From assembly GCA_050747825.1 (NCBI GenBank), contig JBOGJG010000226.1, positions 1-52,347 of the forward strand: 52,347 nt of DNA, written 5' to 3'. A program made the translations under genes and the position numbers. This DNA is from JBOGJG01 sp050747825. Its GTDB lineage: Bacteria; Acidobacteriota; UBA6911; RPQK01; JBOGJG01. Shown in pieces: positions 1-8,416 of the stretch (position 1 is the first letter of the stretch; each line of letters opens with the position of its first letter). The notes below the pieces were generated by a model. That model saw only the letters and a program-made list of their open reading frames with translations. It did not search any database and was not told the origin of the DNA.

Positions 1-6
1 TGACCC

Positions 7-561
7 CTAGTTAAAAACGTGCATAGCACGCTCCAGGCCGTCCTGGATGATGGTATCGATGGCCCGAACGGATCGGTCCAGCACCTCATCCAGAGTTTCT
101 CTTTCGGCCCGCCTGAAGGGGCTCAGCACATACTCCGAATAATCTTGGACGGGCCGATCCCCTAGGACGCCTACCCGCAGTCGGGGGACATCCTGGCTTC
201 CCAGAGCCTCGATTATTGATTTCATGCCCTTCTGTCCTCCCGCGCTCCCTGAGCGGCGGATCCGGATTGTTCCCAGGGGAAGGGCGAAGTCGTCATAAAC
301 GATCAATAGACTTGTAAGATCAGGAAATGATTGCAGGAACTCGTGAACGGCCAGTCCACTGCGATTCACGTAAGTCTGTGGTTTAGCCAGCACCACAGAC
401 GGGTTGGGCTTATCGAGCCGGCATATCAGTGATCGCTTGAGTGTCGGCTTAAACGATTGGCCTGACTCACTTGCCATCCGATCGAGTACCATAAACCCGA
501 CATTGTGCCGGGTTTCAGCATGTTCAGGGCCTGGATTCCCCAAGCCGACGATCAGAAGCAA
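7..561 (-). CDS. pth: Peptidyl-tRNA hydrolase
   Basis: This cytosolic enzyme frees peptides from peptidyl-tRNAs that drop off the ribosome. The 184-residue product has the family opening (LLIVGLGNPG), the catalytic His in RHNVGF and the conserved Asp in YDDFALPLG; the length is usual for the family. The start is TTG at 561, because no ATG lies closer to the conserved first strand. It lies 8 bases after the rplY stop, and a purine-rich run (GGAGAGGAG) at the rplY end can serve as ribosome binding site. The segment that reads GHNG in E. coli is GQKG here, so the positions of His113 and Asn114 are changed; such variation exists in the family. It is the last gene of the ispE-prs-rplY-pth run. Confidence 0.97.
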   Translation of the reverse strand: MLLIVGLGNPGPEHAETRHNVGFMVLDRMASESGQSFKPTLKRSLICRLDKPNPSVVLAKPQTYVNRSGLAVHEFLQSFPDLTSLLIVYDDFALPLGTIRIRRSGSAGGQKGMKSIIEALGSQDVPRLRVGVLGDRPVQDYSEYVLSPFRRAERETLDEVLDRSVRAIDTIIQDGLERAMHVFN

Positions 562-569
562 GTAAGGTC

Positions 570-1232
570 TTACTCCTCTCCTTCCTCTTCAGCTTCCTCA
601 GCCTTGCCTTTCTTAAGCACTTCCGGTTCGGCTGCCTCGGCTTCCACCGTTACTTCCTCAGGCTCCTTCTCCACATGCGGAGGCACAACGGTCACGACGA
701 CCTGAGTCGGCTCAGAAAGGATCTGGATCTTGGAAGTATCGACTTGAAGGTCTGCCACGCGGACGGCCTGGCCGATCTCCAGAGCGGAAACATCCACTCG
801 GATATGGTCCGGTACGTCCGCCGGCAGGCATTCCAGCTCAATTTCGCGCATGACGATATCGAGTACTCCCCCGGTAAGCTGAACTCCCCGGGCGGTCCCC
901 AGAACTTCAATGGGAACTTCGAACTCCATCACCTCATCCATGGATACGGTCTGGAAATCCGCATGCAGCAGAGTTCCCTTGACCGGATCCAACTGGTAAT
1001 CCTTGATTAGAACATCTGTGGCGTTGCCGTTGATCTGAATTTTGAAGATAGTGTTGTGTCCGGTCTCAGAGTGCAGGATTCGATGGAGATCCTTGGAATC
1101 GACCACGACCGACGTACTCTTGAGTGCCTGGCCGTAAACCACCGCGGGGATCCTTCCGTGAGTCCTCAGCCGCCGACTGACATTCTTGCCAAATTGCTGC
1201 CTCTCCTCTGCCTGGATCGTTATATCTGCCAT
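570..1232 (-). CDS. rplY: 50S ribosomal protein L25 (Ctc type)
   Basis: The product binds 5S rRNA in the large ribosomal subunit. It is the long Ctc form of 220 residues: an N-terminal L25 domain (about 1-90, with the RRLRTHGRIPAVVYG segment), a C-terminal beta domain (about 95-185), and an acidic tail rich in Glu from about residue 190. The ATG start has a good Shine-Dalgarno (AAGGAG) upstream. It is followed closely by pth, the common bacterial pairing. The acidic tail is typical of bacterial Ctc proteins and is not evidence of a different function. Confidence 0.97.
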   Translation of the reverse strand: MADITIQAEERQQFGKNVSRRLRTHGRIPAVVYGQALKSTSVVVDSKDLHRILHSETGHNTIFKIQINGNATDVLIKDYQLDPVKGTLLHADFQTVSMDEVMEFEVPIEVLGTARGVQLTGGVLDIVMREIELECLPADVPDHIRVDVSALEIGQAVRVADLQVDTSKIQILSEPTQVVVTVVPPHVEKEPEEVTVEAEAAEPEVLKKGKAEEAEEEGEE

Positions 1233-1271
1233 GTTGAACTCCTTCTAAGATCAATATAATAAACTGTTAAT

Positions 1272-1277
1272 TATAAC
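1272..1277 (-). promoter_or_regulatory. Candidate -10 box for rplY-pth
   Basis: On the minus strand a perfect TATAAT lies between the prs stop and rplY, about 40 bases before the rplY start, in an AT-rich gap. No convincing -35 hexamer is seen at the usual distance. A separate promoter for the ribosomal protein gene is therefore possible but unproven. Confidence 0.35.
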
Positions 1278-1290
1278 CGAATATAGACGA

Positions 1291-2223
1291 TCAAACGAAC
1301 AGCTTGCTTACCGAAGTCTCTTCGTGAATAGCTCTAATCGCTTCGCCCAGCAGCCGCGCGACGCTCAAGACTTTGATTTTGGGCAGGCGTTTTTCTTCAT
1401 CCAGCGGGATAGTGTCGGTTACGACAACCATTTCAAGCTCTGATTCCAGGATGCGTTCCAGGGCCGGACCGGACAGGATCGGATGAGTCGCCGCAGCCAG
1501 GAGTCGTCGCGCTCCCTGCCGGCGCAATGCTTCAGCAGCTTTGACCAGCGTTCCGGCCGTGTCGATCAGGTCGTCCACCAGCAGGGCGTCGGAATCTTCG
1601 ACATCGCCGATAATATGCATCACTTCTGCTTCATTGTCCTCCACGCGCCGCTTATCAATAATCGCCAGATTGGCTCCGAGTCGCTTGGCATAGGCGCGCG
1701 CGCGCTCCACTCCGCCGGCGTCAGGCGAGACCACCGTCAGGTTTTCGAAATTCATCTGCATCAGATATTCCAGCAGCACGGGGCTGGCATAGAGATGATC
1801 GACTGGGATGTCAAAAAATCCCTGAATCTGGCCGGCGTGCAGTTCCATAGTCAGCACCCTGTGAGCGCCGGCCGCAGACAGGAGATCGGCTACCAGCTTG
1901 GAGGAGATCGGCACTCTTGGCTTGTCCTTGCGGTCCTGCCGGGCATAGCCGTAGTAGGGCATCACGGCTGTAATGCGCCGGGCGGAAGACCTTTTGAAGG
2001 CATCGATCATGATTAATACCTCCATGAGGTTTTCGTTCACAGGCGGGCAAGTGGACTGGATGATAAACACGTCGGTGCCGCGCACGTTTTCCAGGATCTG
2101 GAAAGCGACTTCGCCGTCGCTGAAGCGCTTGAGCTTGATTTGGCCCAGGGAGACACCCAGGTGTTCACAAATCGTCTGCGCCAGAGAGGGATTTGCGGTG
2201 CCTGCAAAGATCTTCAAGGACAT
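1291..2223 (-). CDS. prs: Ribose-phosphate pyrophosphokinase (PRPP synthetase)
   Basis: The enzyme makes PRPP from ribose 5-phosphate and ATP for nucleotide, His and Trp synthesis. The 310-residue length is standard. The class I signatures are visible: the N-terminal KIFAGTANPSLAQ, the ATP-loop region YARQDRKDKPR, the flexible-loop region, and the PRPP-binding DDLIDTAGTL near residue 220. The ATG start at 2223 follows the heptamer inverted repeat that separates it from ispE. It lies between ispE and rplY, as in many bacteria. Confidence 0.98.
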   Translation of the reverse strand: MSLKIFAGTANPSLAQTICEHLGVSLGQIKLKRFSDGEVAFQILENVRGTDVFIIQSTCPPVNENLMEVLIMIDAFKRSSARRITAVMPYYGYARQDRKDKPRVPISSKLVADLLSAAGAHRVLTMELHAGQIQGFFDIPVDHLYASPVLLEYLMQMNFENLTVVSPDAGGVERARAYAKRLGANLAIIDKRRVEDNEAEVMHIIGDVEDSDALLVDDLIDTAGTLVKAAEALRRQGARRLLAAATHPILSGPALERILESELEMVVVTDTIPLDEEKRLPKIKVLSVARLLGEAIRAIHEETSVSKLFV

Positions 2224-2225
2224 GT

Positions 2226-2376
2226 TAGTTCATTTGTGATTTGTGATTTGTGATTTTTGATTGGGGATTTTTCATTTGTGATTTGTGATTTATGATTGGT
2301 GATTGGGGGAATTCACCAATCACAAATCATAAATCACAAATCACAAATCACAAATCACAAATGAAAAATCCCCAAT
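2226..2376. repeat. Heptamer array with inverted copies (GTGATTT family)
   Basis: Tandem 7-base units of the type GTGATTT (with variants ending GATTGGG or GATTTAT) run from about 2232 to 2309. The complementary units (AATCACA) follow to 2376. The two halves pair almost perfectly into a very long hairpin. The element fills the gap between ispE and prs and reaches into ispE, whose last codons and TGA stop are made of it. A copy of the ispE 3' end occurs inverted near 2260-2281. Confidence 0.9.
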
Positions 2377-3266
2377 GCTTCATATTCGTTTCTGGAAAGG
2401 GTGTGGCAAAGAAAAACCTCTCCGATCTGTCGCTCGGAGATTGCTCGGGCAATAGCCTCTATCTGCTCAGGCTGAGCCATTCCGAGCAGAGTTGAACCGC
2501 TGCCGCAAAGCATCACCCGTTCACACCCGGCGTCTGTGAGGCTCTCTCCAGCCTCTGCAAGCCGTGTATAACGGCGAAGCAGAACGTCCTCGAAATCATT
2601 TTCAAGATAGTCGCTGCTCAGCCATCCCTGCTTCACGGCGTTTTGGAAGCGTTGGATTGTATTATCGAGGTGCTGCTTTGTCAACACCGGCTCTCCTTCC
2701 CAGAGGCCCCAGTTACCCAGTCCGTAGGCCATCTTGGTAGCGATCTCGAACTTGGGATAGAGCAGGATCAAAGAGGTGCGGGGAAGATCGTCCGGCAGCT
2801 CCAAAAGCTGCTCGCCTCTACCGCTGCCCAGGGCTGTTCCGCCCCGGAAGAAAAAGGCGACGTCTGATCCGAGTCCTGCTCCCAGTTGCATCAGCTCCTG
2901 GTCCTTCAAGTTGCACTTCCAGAGTTGATTGAGCGCCAGCAGGGCGACGGCGCAGTTGCTGGAGCCGCCTCCCAGACCGGCGCCCACAGGGATTTGCTTC
3001 AATAGAGAAATGCGCACGCCTGACCGGACCCTCGCTCTCTCCTTTAGCTTTTGAGCTGCGCGGTACACGAGGTTATTGCTGCCCGCGGCCACCGAGCGGC
3101 CTGTGATGTTTAACTCGATCTGGGGGTCTGTCGTCGCTTCGAACGAAAGCTGGTCAGATAAATCGATGGTCTGGAAAATCGTGCGGATCTCATGGTAGCC
3201 GTCCAGCCGCCGGCCCAGGATTTTTAATCGCCAGTTGATCTTTGCGTAAGAAGCAACAGTGATCAG
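2355..3266 (-). CDS. ispE: 4-diphosphocytidyl-2-C-methyl-D-erythritol kinase, probable CTG start
   Basis: This GHMP kinase phosphorylates CDP-methylerythritol in the MEP isoprenoid pathway. From the start proposed here the protein has 303 residues. It has the substrate-site Lys in SYAKINWRL (K9), the ATP loop PVGAGLGGGSSN (about 93-104) and the catalytic Asp in GLGSDVAFFF (about 135). An ATG, GTG or TTG compatible with the conserved N-terminus is absent. The frame is open only from a TGA further upstream, and homologous starts of the form M-I-T-V fall on a CTG at 3264-3266. That CTG overlaps the TGA stop of the TPR gene as CTGA, the counterpart of an ATGA coupling. A GTG at about residue 59 would remove motif 1 and is unlikely. 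The last codons lie in a heptamer repeat. Confidence 0.9.
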   Translation of the reverse strand: MITVASYAKINWRLKILGRRLDGYHEIRTIFQTIDLSDQLSFEATTDPQIELNITGRSVAAGSNNLVYRAAQKLKERARVRSGVRISLLKQIPVGAGLGGGSSNCAVALLALNQLWKCNLKDQELMQLGAGLGSDVAFFFRGGTALGSGRGEQLLELPDDLPRTSLILLYPKFEIATKMAYGLGNWGLWEGEPVLTKQHLDNTIQRFQNAVKQGWLSSDYLENDFEDVLLRRYTRLAEAGESLTDAGCERVMLCGSGSTLLGMAQPEQIEAIARAISERQIGEVFLCHTLSRNEYEALGIFHL

Positions 3267-5179
3267 CGGTTTTTGCGCGAAAGGAGGTCTTTCAAATTGG
3301 ACAGTTTCTCTCGCACCTCTTCATCCTCTTCAGATTCTTCGGCAAAGCGAAGGGATTGTTCGTAATAGGCGCGAGCCTGATCGTAATCGTTCAGCCTGTA
3401 GTAGAGGTCTCCAAGGTGCTCGAGGATCGTGGCATCGCTGTCATTAAGGCGGGCTGCTTTCACCAGATGTTTTTCGGCCAGCTCTAACTGGTTGAGCTTG
3501 AAATAGATCCAGCCCAGGCTATCCTGGTAAGCGCCATTGTGCGGATCCAGCTCAACTGCTTTCTCGATGTACCCAAGTGCTTCCTGCAGCCGTATTCCCT
3601 GGTCAGCCAGCATGTAGCCCAGGTAGTTCAGGACGGCGGCATGATGGGGATTGGCTTCCAGGATCTTCTTGAACTCTGCCTCTGCCCTGTCGAAATTCTG
3701 TTGTCGTTCGAAGATCGCCGCCAACTGAAATTGCATGGTTTCGCTCTCGGGACTCTGCGAAAGGCCCTGGGTGATGATCTCTTCCGCCTGCTTATACTGC
3801 TTATGCTCGAGATACAACTGGGCCGCCGCCCGATAGAAGTCTTCAGACCGGGACTGTTCGGCCTCAGGCTGCGCATTAATCCGGGAAGTCAGGAGACTCA
3901 TGCCTTCGTCCAGTTCCCCGGCAGCCGACAGCATCCGCGCTCGGGCAATCACTACCAGCGGATCATCAGGCTGTTTCTGCAGCAGATCACGGCTGAGTGA
4001 GAGAGCTGCCTCCAGCCGGCCGGCATCTTCCAGAGCGTAAAGCAGCCGAAGCTGAATTTCCACATCCTGGGGGTTCTCTTCACTGAGCTGCCGGAAAGTC
4101 TCAACCGCCTGACCGAACTGGCGGCTCTGCTGATAAAGTTGACCCAGGAGGGTTCGGACCAGGGTTCTGTTTTCATCCGCCTGAGGCAGCTTGAGCAGGT
4201 GCTGGAAGCGCTCAATGGCTTGCAGCCTTTCGCCCAGTTGGCCAAGCACTCGCCCCATGTGAAAGTTGGCTTCCAGATTATCGGGCTCAGACTCCAGGAC
4301 ACTGGAGAAAAGCTCAACCGCCTCGGAGTACTGTCTGTCGGCAAAGTAAGCCTTACCCAGTTCGACTTTTACCAGCGTGTTCTGGGGAGACTGAGCGAGG
4401 AATTCTTTGAGCAGCGGGATGGCTTCTTTAAACTGCTCATTCTCCATCAGCAACATCCCGAGTTTCAGGCGGATATCGGGCCGGGAAGACCGTTCTCCCG
4501 CCCTGCGATAAATATCCAGAGCTTTGTCGTAATCCTGGTTTTTGAGGTAAAGTTCTCCCAGCGATTCCAGCAGGTCGAGGTTGTCCTCACCCAGCTCAAA
4601 GGCCTTTTCCAGTGACTGGATGGACTCATCGATTTCGCCCAGTTCTCGGTGGGCCAGTCCCTTCAGGTAATGCCCATAGCTGATCGACGGCCGGATTTGC
4701 ACGAAATGCGTGAACGCTTTGACGGCCTCCTCAAAATCTTCTTTGACGAAGTGTGCCCTTCCCAGATAGTAAAGCGCTTCGAAATTGTCGGGTTCGAGTT
4801 CGAGGACTCGCTGGAACTCGGCGATTGCCTTATCCAGCATGCTCTCCTGGTATTGATAATAGATCTGCCCCAACAGCAAGTGAGGTGAACTGTCGTTTGG
4901 ATCGAGCTCTATTGCCTTTTGACATTCTTCGACCCCCCGCCTGATTTCTCCCGCCTGCCAGAGACTTCGAGCGAACTCCACACGCAGAGGAACGCTGTTC
5001 GGATTCAGCGAAATAGCCTGCTCGTAATGAGTGATTGCTGTTGAATACTCCTTCTGCAGGTCGTACATGCGGGCCATCACGAAATGGTAGTAGCTGTTGG
5101 CCAGGTCAGTGGTCTGGGCGTAGGCTGTCGCTCCGAGGAGAGGGAGTATGAGCAGAAGGAGGGCGCCAATCTTCTTCAT
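3263..5179 (-). CDS. Secreted TPR-repeat protein
   Basis: The 638-residue product starts with a Sec signal peptide (MKKIGALLLLILPLLGATAYA) and then consists of tetratricopeptide repeats to the end. Repeated 34-residue units with the A-x-x-x-Y/L-x-x-A-I/L-x-x-x-P pattern are visible, for example around residues 30-63, 100-135 and 540-610. Such proteins act as envelope scaffolds in peptidoglycan, outer-membrane or exopolysaccharide assembly; the exact role cannot be read from sequence. The ATG at 5179 was preferred over one 33 bases upstream because it places the signal peptide at the N-terminus. It lies 39 bases after the beta-propeller gene and its stop overlaps ispE. Confidence 0.93.
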   Translation of the reverse strand: MKKIGALLLLILPLLGATAYAQTTDLANSYYHFVMARMYDLQKEYSTAITHYEQAISLNPNSVPLRVEFARSLWQAGEIRRGVEECQKAIELDPNDSSPHLLLGQIYYQYQESMLDKAIAEFQRVLELEPDNFEALYYLGRAHFVKEDFEEAVKAFTHFVQIRPSISYGHYLKGLAHRELGEIDESIQSLEKAFELGEDNLDLLESLGELYLKNQDYDKALDIYRRAGERSSRPDIRLKLGMLLMENEQFKEAIPLLKEFLAQSPQNTLVKVELGKAYFADRQYSEAVELFSSVLESEPDNLEANFHMGRVLGQLGERLQAIERFQHLLKLPQADENRTLVRTLLGQLYQQSRQFGQAVETFRQLSEENPQDVEIQLRLLYALEDAGRLEAALSLSRDLLQKQPDDPLVVIARARMLSAAGELDEGMSLLTSRINAQPEAEQSRSEDFYRAAAQLYLEHKQYKQAEEIITQGLSQSPESETMQFQLAAIFERQQNFDRAEAEFKKILEANPHHAAVLNYLGYMLADQGIRLQEALGYIEKAVELDPHNGAYQDSLGWIYFKLNQLELAEKHLVKAARLNDSDATILEHLGDLYYRLNDYDQARAYYEQSLRFAEESEEDEEVREKLSNLKDLLSRKNR

Positions 5180-5218
5180 GTGAACTATTATGACATATTC
5201 GGGCGCTCTCATAAGCTC

Positions 5219-8005
5219 TTAGAGGGTCGCAATGGATTGCCCCGGGACCGCTGAGAGCATTTCCATGTCATCTGAGAAAAACAGTTGGAGCCCAATGATG
5301 GGAGCTCCCGTCGAAGTTACCCTGATATAGCCTCCCACTTGCTCCGGGAGTCCCTGAATGTATTGGTCCAGCAATTGAACTCTGAGTTGACCGGGGCCTA
5401 AAGTAACGGTTGTGCTGCCTGTCAGCGTGCCGGCTGGATCAAATACTTCAATCAGAACCGCAGCCTGGTCAGACCCGGGGTAGAGCAGGGCCAGCCCAGT
5501 GGAAAATCCGCGTCCCGTAGCCACATGAGAAAAAAGCAGCTCTTCGGCGGCCGTCTCCTGGAAAGCTATGGCTGACATGGCCTTTCCGGAGAAGATTTGG
5601 ACTTCGACGCTTCCAACCACCCGGGAGCCAGTGACTTCGACGAAAAGCGAACCGCCCAAAGTTTGTCCTGGGTCGGCCAGCCCGAAAAGATCGATAAGGC
5701 TTCGCCGCTCCGCTTCTTTGGCGGCAAGTTCCAGCGTGACGGGAGCTGAGATCACCGTCCCCGTATTGTCTCGGAAGGTCGCAGTGATGGTGGCGGTTGT
5801 CTCGCCGATATTCACCAGCTTGACGAAACTGTCGCTGCCTCCGAAGACGGCGATCTGGGGAACAAAGAAGAGGTCACTCGGGTCCGGAGCCGGTGCCGTC
5901 ATGGAGATTCCATTCAAAGCCGCCATCCGTTCCGCATCAAAGTAGCGCCCGTAGACGGACACCGGCGAGTCGCTGCTGATGAGCAGGTAGCCGCCGGCGA
6001 AATTCTCGAAGACGGAATCGGCGAACAGTCCAACCTCGTTGTCGTCGCTGGGAGTCGGATCGCGCACGAACTCGACCACGATGTCGCTGATACCTGCCGT
6101 GCGGGTGGCTTCCGCCAACTCTTCGCCTTCATGATCGAATAGAGTAAATGTCACCTCCGTTGAGTTCAGGTTGGGGTTTGCCGCTACCACTTCCATAGCA
6201 AATCCATCCGTGACGCGGACCTCGGGTAAAATAAAACTGCGTCCGATCTCAAAGGCGGACACTGCCCCGTCCAGCCGTTTCCCTTGGACATCGCCGTTCA
6301 GGAAGAAGCTGCCGATCTGCAACTCGTCACTATCCAGCTTGAACCAGCCTTCGAAGGTCTGGCCGGCTGCTGCCGTCATCAGTTCAGCCCCCGTCTCTGC
6401 AAGCTGTTCTCCAGGCCCGAGAGTCACTGTGGCCGGATTGACGTACTCCACAACATCCTCGGTGTCGAGGAGGTCTTGCAGCCGGACTCCCTGATTGTTA
6501 AAACCGAGAGCGATGATTTCGGCCTCCCTCGATGAGAGATTGGTAATAGCCACACCGGTAAACCACTCATCGGTCGCGAGGACCCTGGGGACGGAGAAAT
6601 TCCTGTTGGGGCGCAGCAAGCTGATCGTGTTGGCATTGAAGTTGACGGTGGCGAAGATTTCCTGATCAGACGTGAGCGCCACATCCATGGGCGCCGCCGG
6701 AATGGTAGTCGTGTTATCTCCCTCGCCTACTTCAACCGGCTCCGCAACCTGCGAAGAACTCAGGACAGCGGTGTTGACTATGTCGTAGACCAGGAGAAGA
6801 TTTTGCAGAGGTCCTGGCAGGTACATGAGCCTGCCATCTTCCGAGAAGGTGGGACGGGCCGTCTCCAGGATCTCTCCGGCCGAAAAAGGCAGACTGGTCG
6901 CTTTCACTTCCAGAGTCTCCAGGTCGATTACATCGATCTGAAGAGCGCTCAGGACGACAAATACATTCAGTTGAGGGACATAGGCTGAAAAACTGGCCAG
7001 ACCACCGGTGTTGAAGGTCTTGACCAATTCACCCGTGCCTACATTAAAAAGAAAAGCCCGGTCCACGGCGATAGCGGGAATCTGAGATCGCGTAGATATC
7101 AGTTGGTCCGTGATCAGGGCGAATTCCCCATCTTGCGACAGGGAAACAACATTGACCGCCCTGAAATCGGCTGGAAGCACGTTATCTTCCGCATCAGGAA
7201 CCGGTACAGGAGGCGCGAGAGACCGGAGCCGGCTGAAGGAAGGAATGTCGATGACTGCGACCGAGTCGGGCACGTCCTGGATGGCCAACTGCGTCGAGCC
7301 CACCAGAACTGCTGTGAAGAACTCGCCGCCAGGATCGCGTGTCAGCGAGGAAGGACGCGTTCCGTCCGGCATCTCCAGGCGCGGCGTTAGCTCAGTCGCC
7401 GTTTCAACATCGAAGCGCAGAATTTCATCCGTGCCGGAAGAGGCGATGAAGCCCGTTTGTCCGTCCGCCGAAAACACAATATTGTTGGCAAAGGACAAAA
7501 AGACGTTGGTCAGTTCGATTGTCCTGACCTCCAGTGTGTCCACGTCAATCAGCGAGATCGAGCCAATCCTCTGACTCTCAAAGTTGATCCCCTGGGGCGT
7601 ATTTTCCTTAAGGAAGAGGCTGGGCACCGCCAGCGTCTGGCCATTCGGCGCGCTGCTGATCAGAGCCGGATTGGCGCCGACCTCCAGCAACTCGACGACC
7701 TCACCCGTTTCTGCGTCAAAGACCAGGATCTTATCCGAACCCGGGTAGCTGACGAAGCCCATATTGCTTCCCGGCGGAAAGATAATATTGGGCGAGAAAT
7801 TGAGGTCCTGGCACAGCAAAGGCTGTAGCTGGCAGGTCTGCGGATCTCGCTCAAGGGCCGGCACTGCATTCGTATCGAACCGCAGCCCTTCGGCTAGATC
7901 CGAAGGATCCACAGTCATAAAGGGCCGCTGGGCGTAAGCGGCCTGGGTGGGCAGCAAAATGGCAAGTGAAAAGAGTGCAATACTGGATAAGGCTCCATAA
8001 AACAT
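5219..8005 (-). CDS. Large secreted beta-propeller protein of unknown function
   Basis: This 928-residue protein has a signal peptide (about 1-26, ending AAYA). Residues about 60-480 hold repeated blades of the YVTN/40-residue type (patterns such as SDKILVFDAETGEVV, GSISLIDVDTLEV and VAVIDIPSF). The C-terminal half (about 490-928) contains repeated beta-sandwich-like units with phrases such as VRVTDGFAMEVV and FTLFDHEGEELAEATRT; these resemble domains that follow propellers in Acidobacteriota surface proteins. I do not recognise a catalytic site. The start is ATG 8005, three codons after a TTG. It precedes the TPR gene and may form an envelope pair with it. Confidence 0.85.
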   Translation of the reverse strand: MFYGALSSIALFSLAILLPTQAAYAQRPFMTVDPSDLAEGLRFDTNAVPALERDPQTCQLQPLLCQDLNFSPNIIFPPGSNMGFVSYPGSDKILVFDAETGEVVELLEVGANPALISSAPNGQTLAVPSLFLKENTPQGINFESQRIGSISLIDVDTLEVRTIELTNVFLSFANNIVFSADGQTGFIASSGTDEILRFDVETATELTPRLEMPDGTRPSSLTRDPGGEFFTAVLVGSTQLAIQDVPDSVAVIDIPSFSRLRSLAPPVPVPDAEDNVLPADFRAVNVVSLSQDGEFALITDQLISTRSQIPAIAVDRAFLFNVGTGELVKTFNTGGLASFSAYVPQLNVFVVLSALQIDVIDLETLEVKATSLPFSAGEILETARPTFSEDGRLMYLPGPLQNLLLVYDIVNTAVLSSSQVAEPVEVGEGDNTTTIPAAPMDVALTSDQEIFATVNFNANTISLLRPNRNFSVPRVLATDEWFTGVAITNLSSREAEIIALGFNNQGVRLQDLLDTEDVVEYVNPATVTLGPGEQLAETGAELMTAAAGQTFEGWFKLDSDELQIGSFFLNGDVQGKRLDGAVSAFEIGRSFILPEVRVTDGFAMEVVAANPNLNSTEVTFTLFDHEGEELAEATRTAGISDIVVEFVRDPTPSDDNEVGLFADSVFENFAGGYLLISSDSPVSVYGRYFDAERMAALNGISMTAPAPDPSDLFFVPQIAVFGGSDSFVKLVNIGETTATITATFRDNTGTVISAPVTLELAAKEAERRSLIDLFGLADPGQTLGGSLFVEVTGSRVVGSVEVQIFSGKAMSAIAFQETAAEELLFSHVATGRGFSTGLALLYPGSDQAAVLIEVFDPAGTLTGSTTVTLGPGQLRVQLLDQYIQGLPEQVGGYIRVTSTGAPIIGLQLFFSDDMEMLSAVPGQSIATL

Positions 8006-8053
8006 AAGTGGCAAATTATAAACTGTTGCGCCTGGGGCTTACAACTTTACCAG

Positions 8054-8120
8054 CCGCTAAAGACGCGAACAGCACGCGGAGAATTGGCGTTTTTTGGCGT
8101 GATGTTCGCGTCTTTGGCGG
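8054..8120. repeat. Inverted repeat between dciA-like gene and beta-propeller gene
   Basis: Two 18-base arms, 8054-8071 and 8103-8120 (CCGCTAAAGACGCGAACA and its complement with one mismatch), flank a 31-base loop. The sequence resembles short dispersed repeats of the CGCCAAAGACGCG kind found in many genomes. It can form a hairpin in either transcript. Confidence 0.75.
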
Positions 8121-8131
8121 CACTCAGGCAC

Positions 8132-8416
8132 TCAGATCTGAAGCACAAGCTGGATCTTTGCCACCAGTCTCGATTTCCAGTGGTCGTTGATGGACTTGAT
8201 CAGGACGTCCTGAAGGTCCAGAAGCTGGGTTTTCCAGGGCTGGCTGGGGACGCCGATCAGAAGCGTCTTATTCTTAAGAGAAAGAGGGCGGCTCTTGCGG
8301 GCCACTTCATCTCCGACAATGTTAGGCCAGAGAGCTTCCAGAAAGAGCAGCGAAAGCTCGTCATTGTCTTCGAAGTTCTGCAGAAACTGAGGGAGAAGCG
8401 ATCCGACGCTCTTCAA
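8132..8416 (-). CDS. DciA-like (DUF721) protein
   Basis: This 94-residue protein matches the short DUF721 form. An N-terminal helix (SVGSLLPQFLQNF) is followed by the family core with LWPNIVGDEVARKSRPLSLKNKTLLIGVPSQPWKTQLLDLQDVLI-type pattern, where W and the VGxxVA segment are hallmark positions. Family members (DciA) help load the replicative helicase DnaB. The start is TTG at 8416, which overlaps the upstream gene's TGA as TTGA, so translation is likely coupled. Function is inferred from family only. Confidence 0.8.
   Translation of the reverse strand: MKSVGSLLPQFLQNFEDNDELSLLFLEALWPNIVGDEVARKSRPLSLKNKTLLIGVPSQPWKTQLLDLQDVLIKSINDHWKSRLVAKIQLVLQI

Noticed and set aside
3539..4000. Plus-strand open frame opposite the TPR gene
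   Set aside because: Shadow of the TPR repeats; no start signal and no motif.
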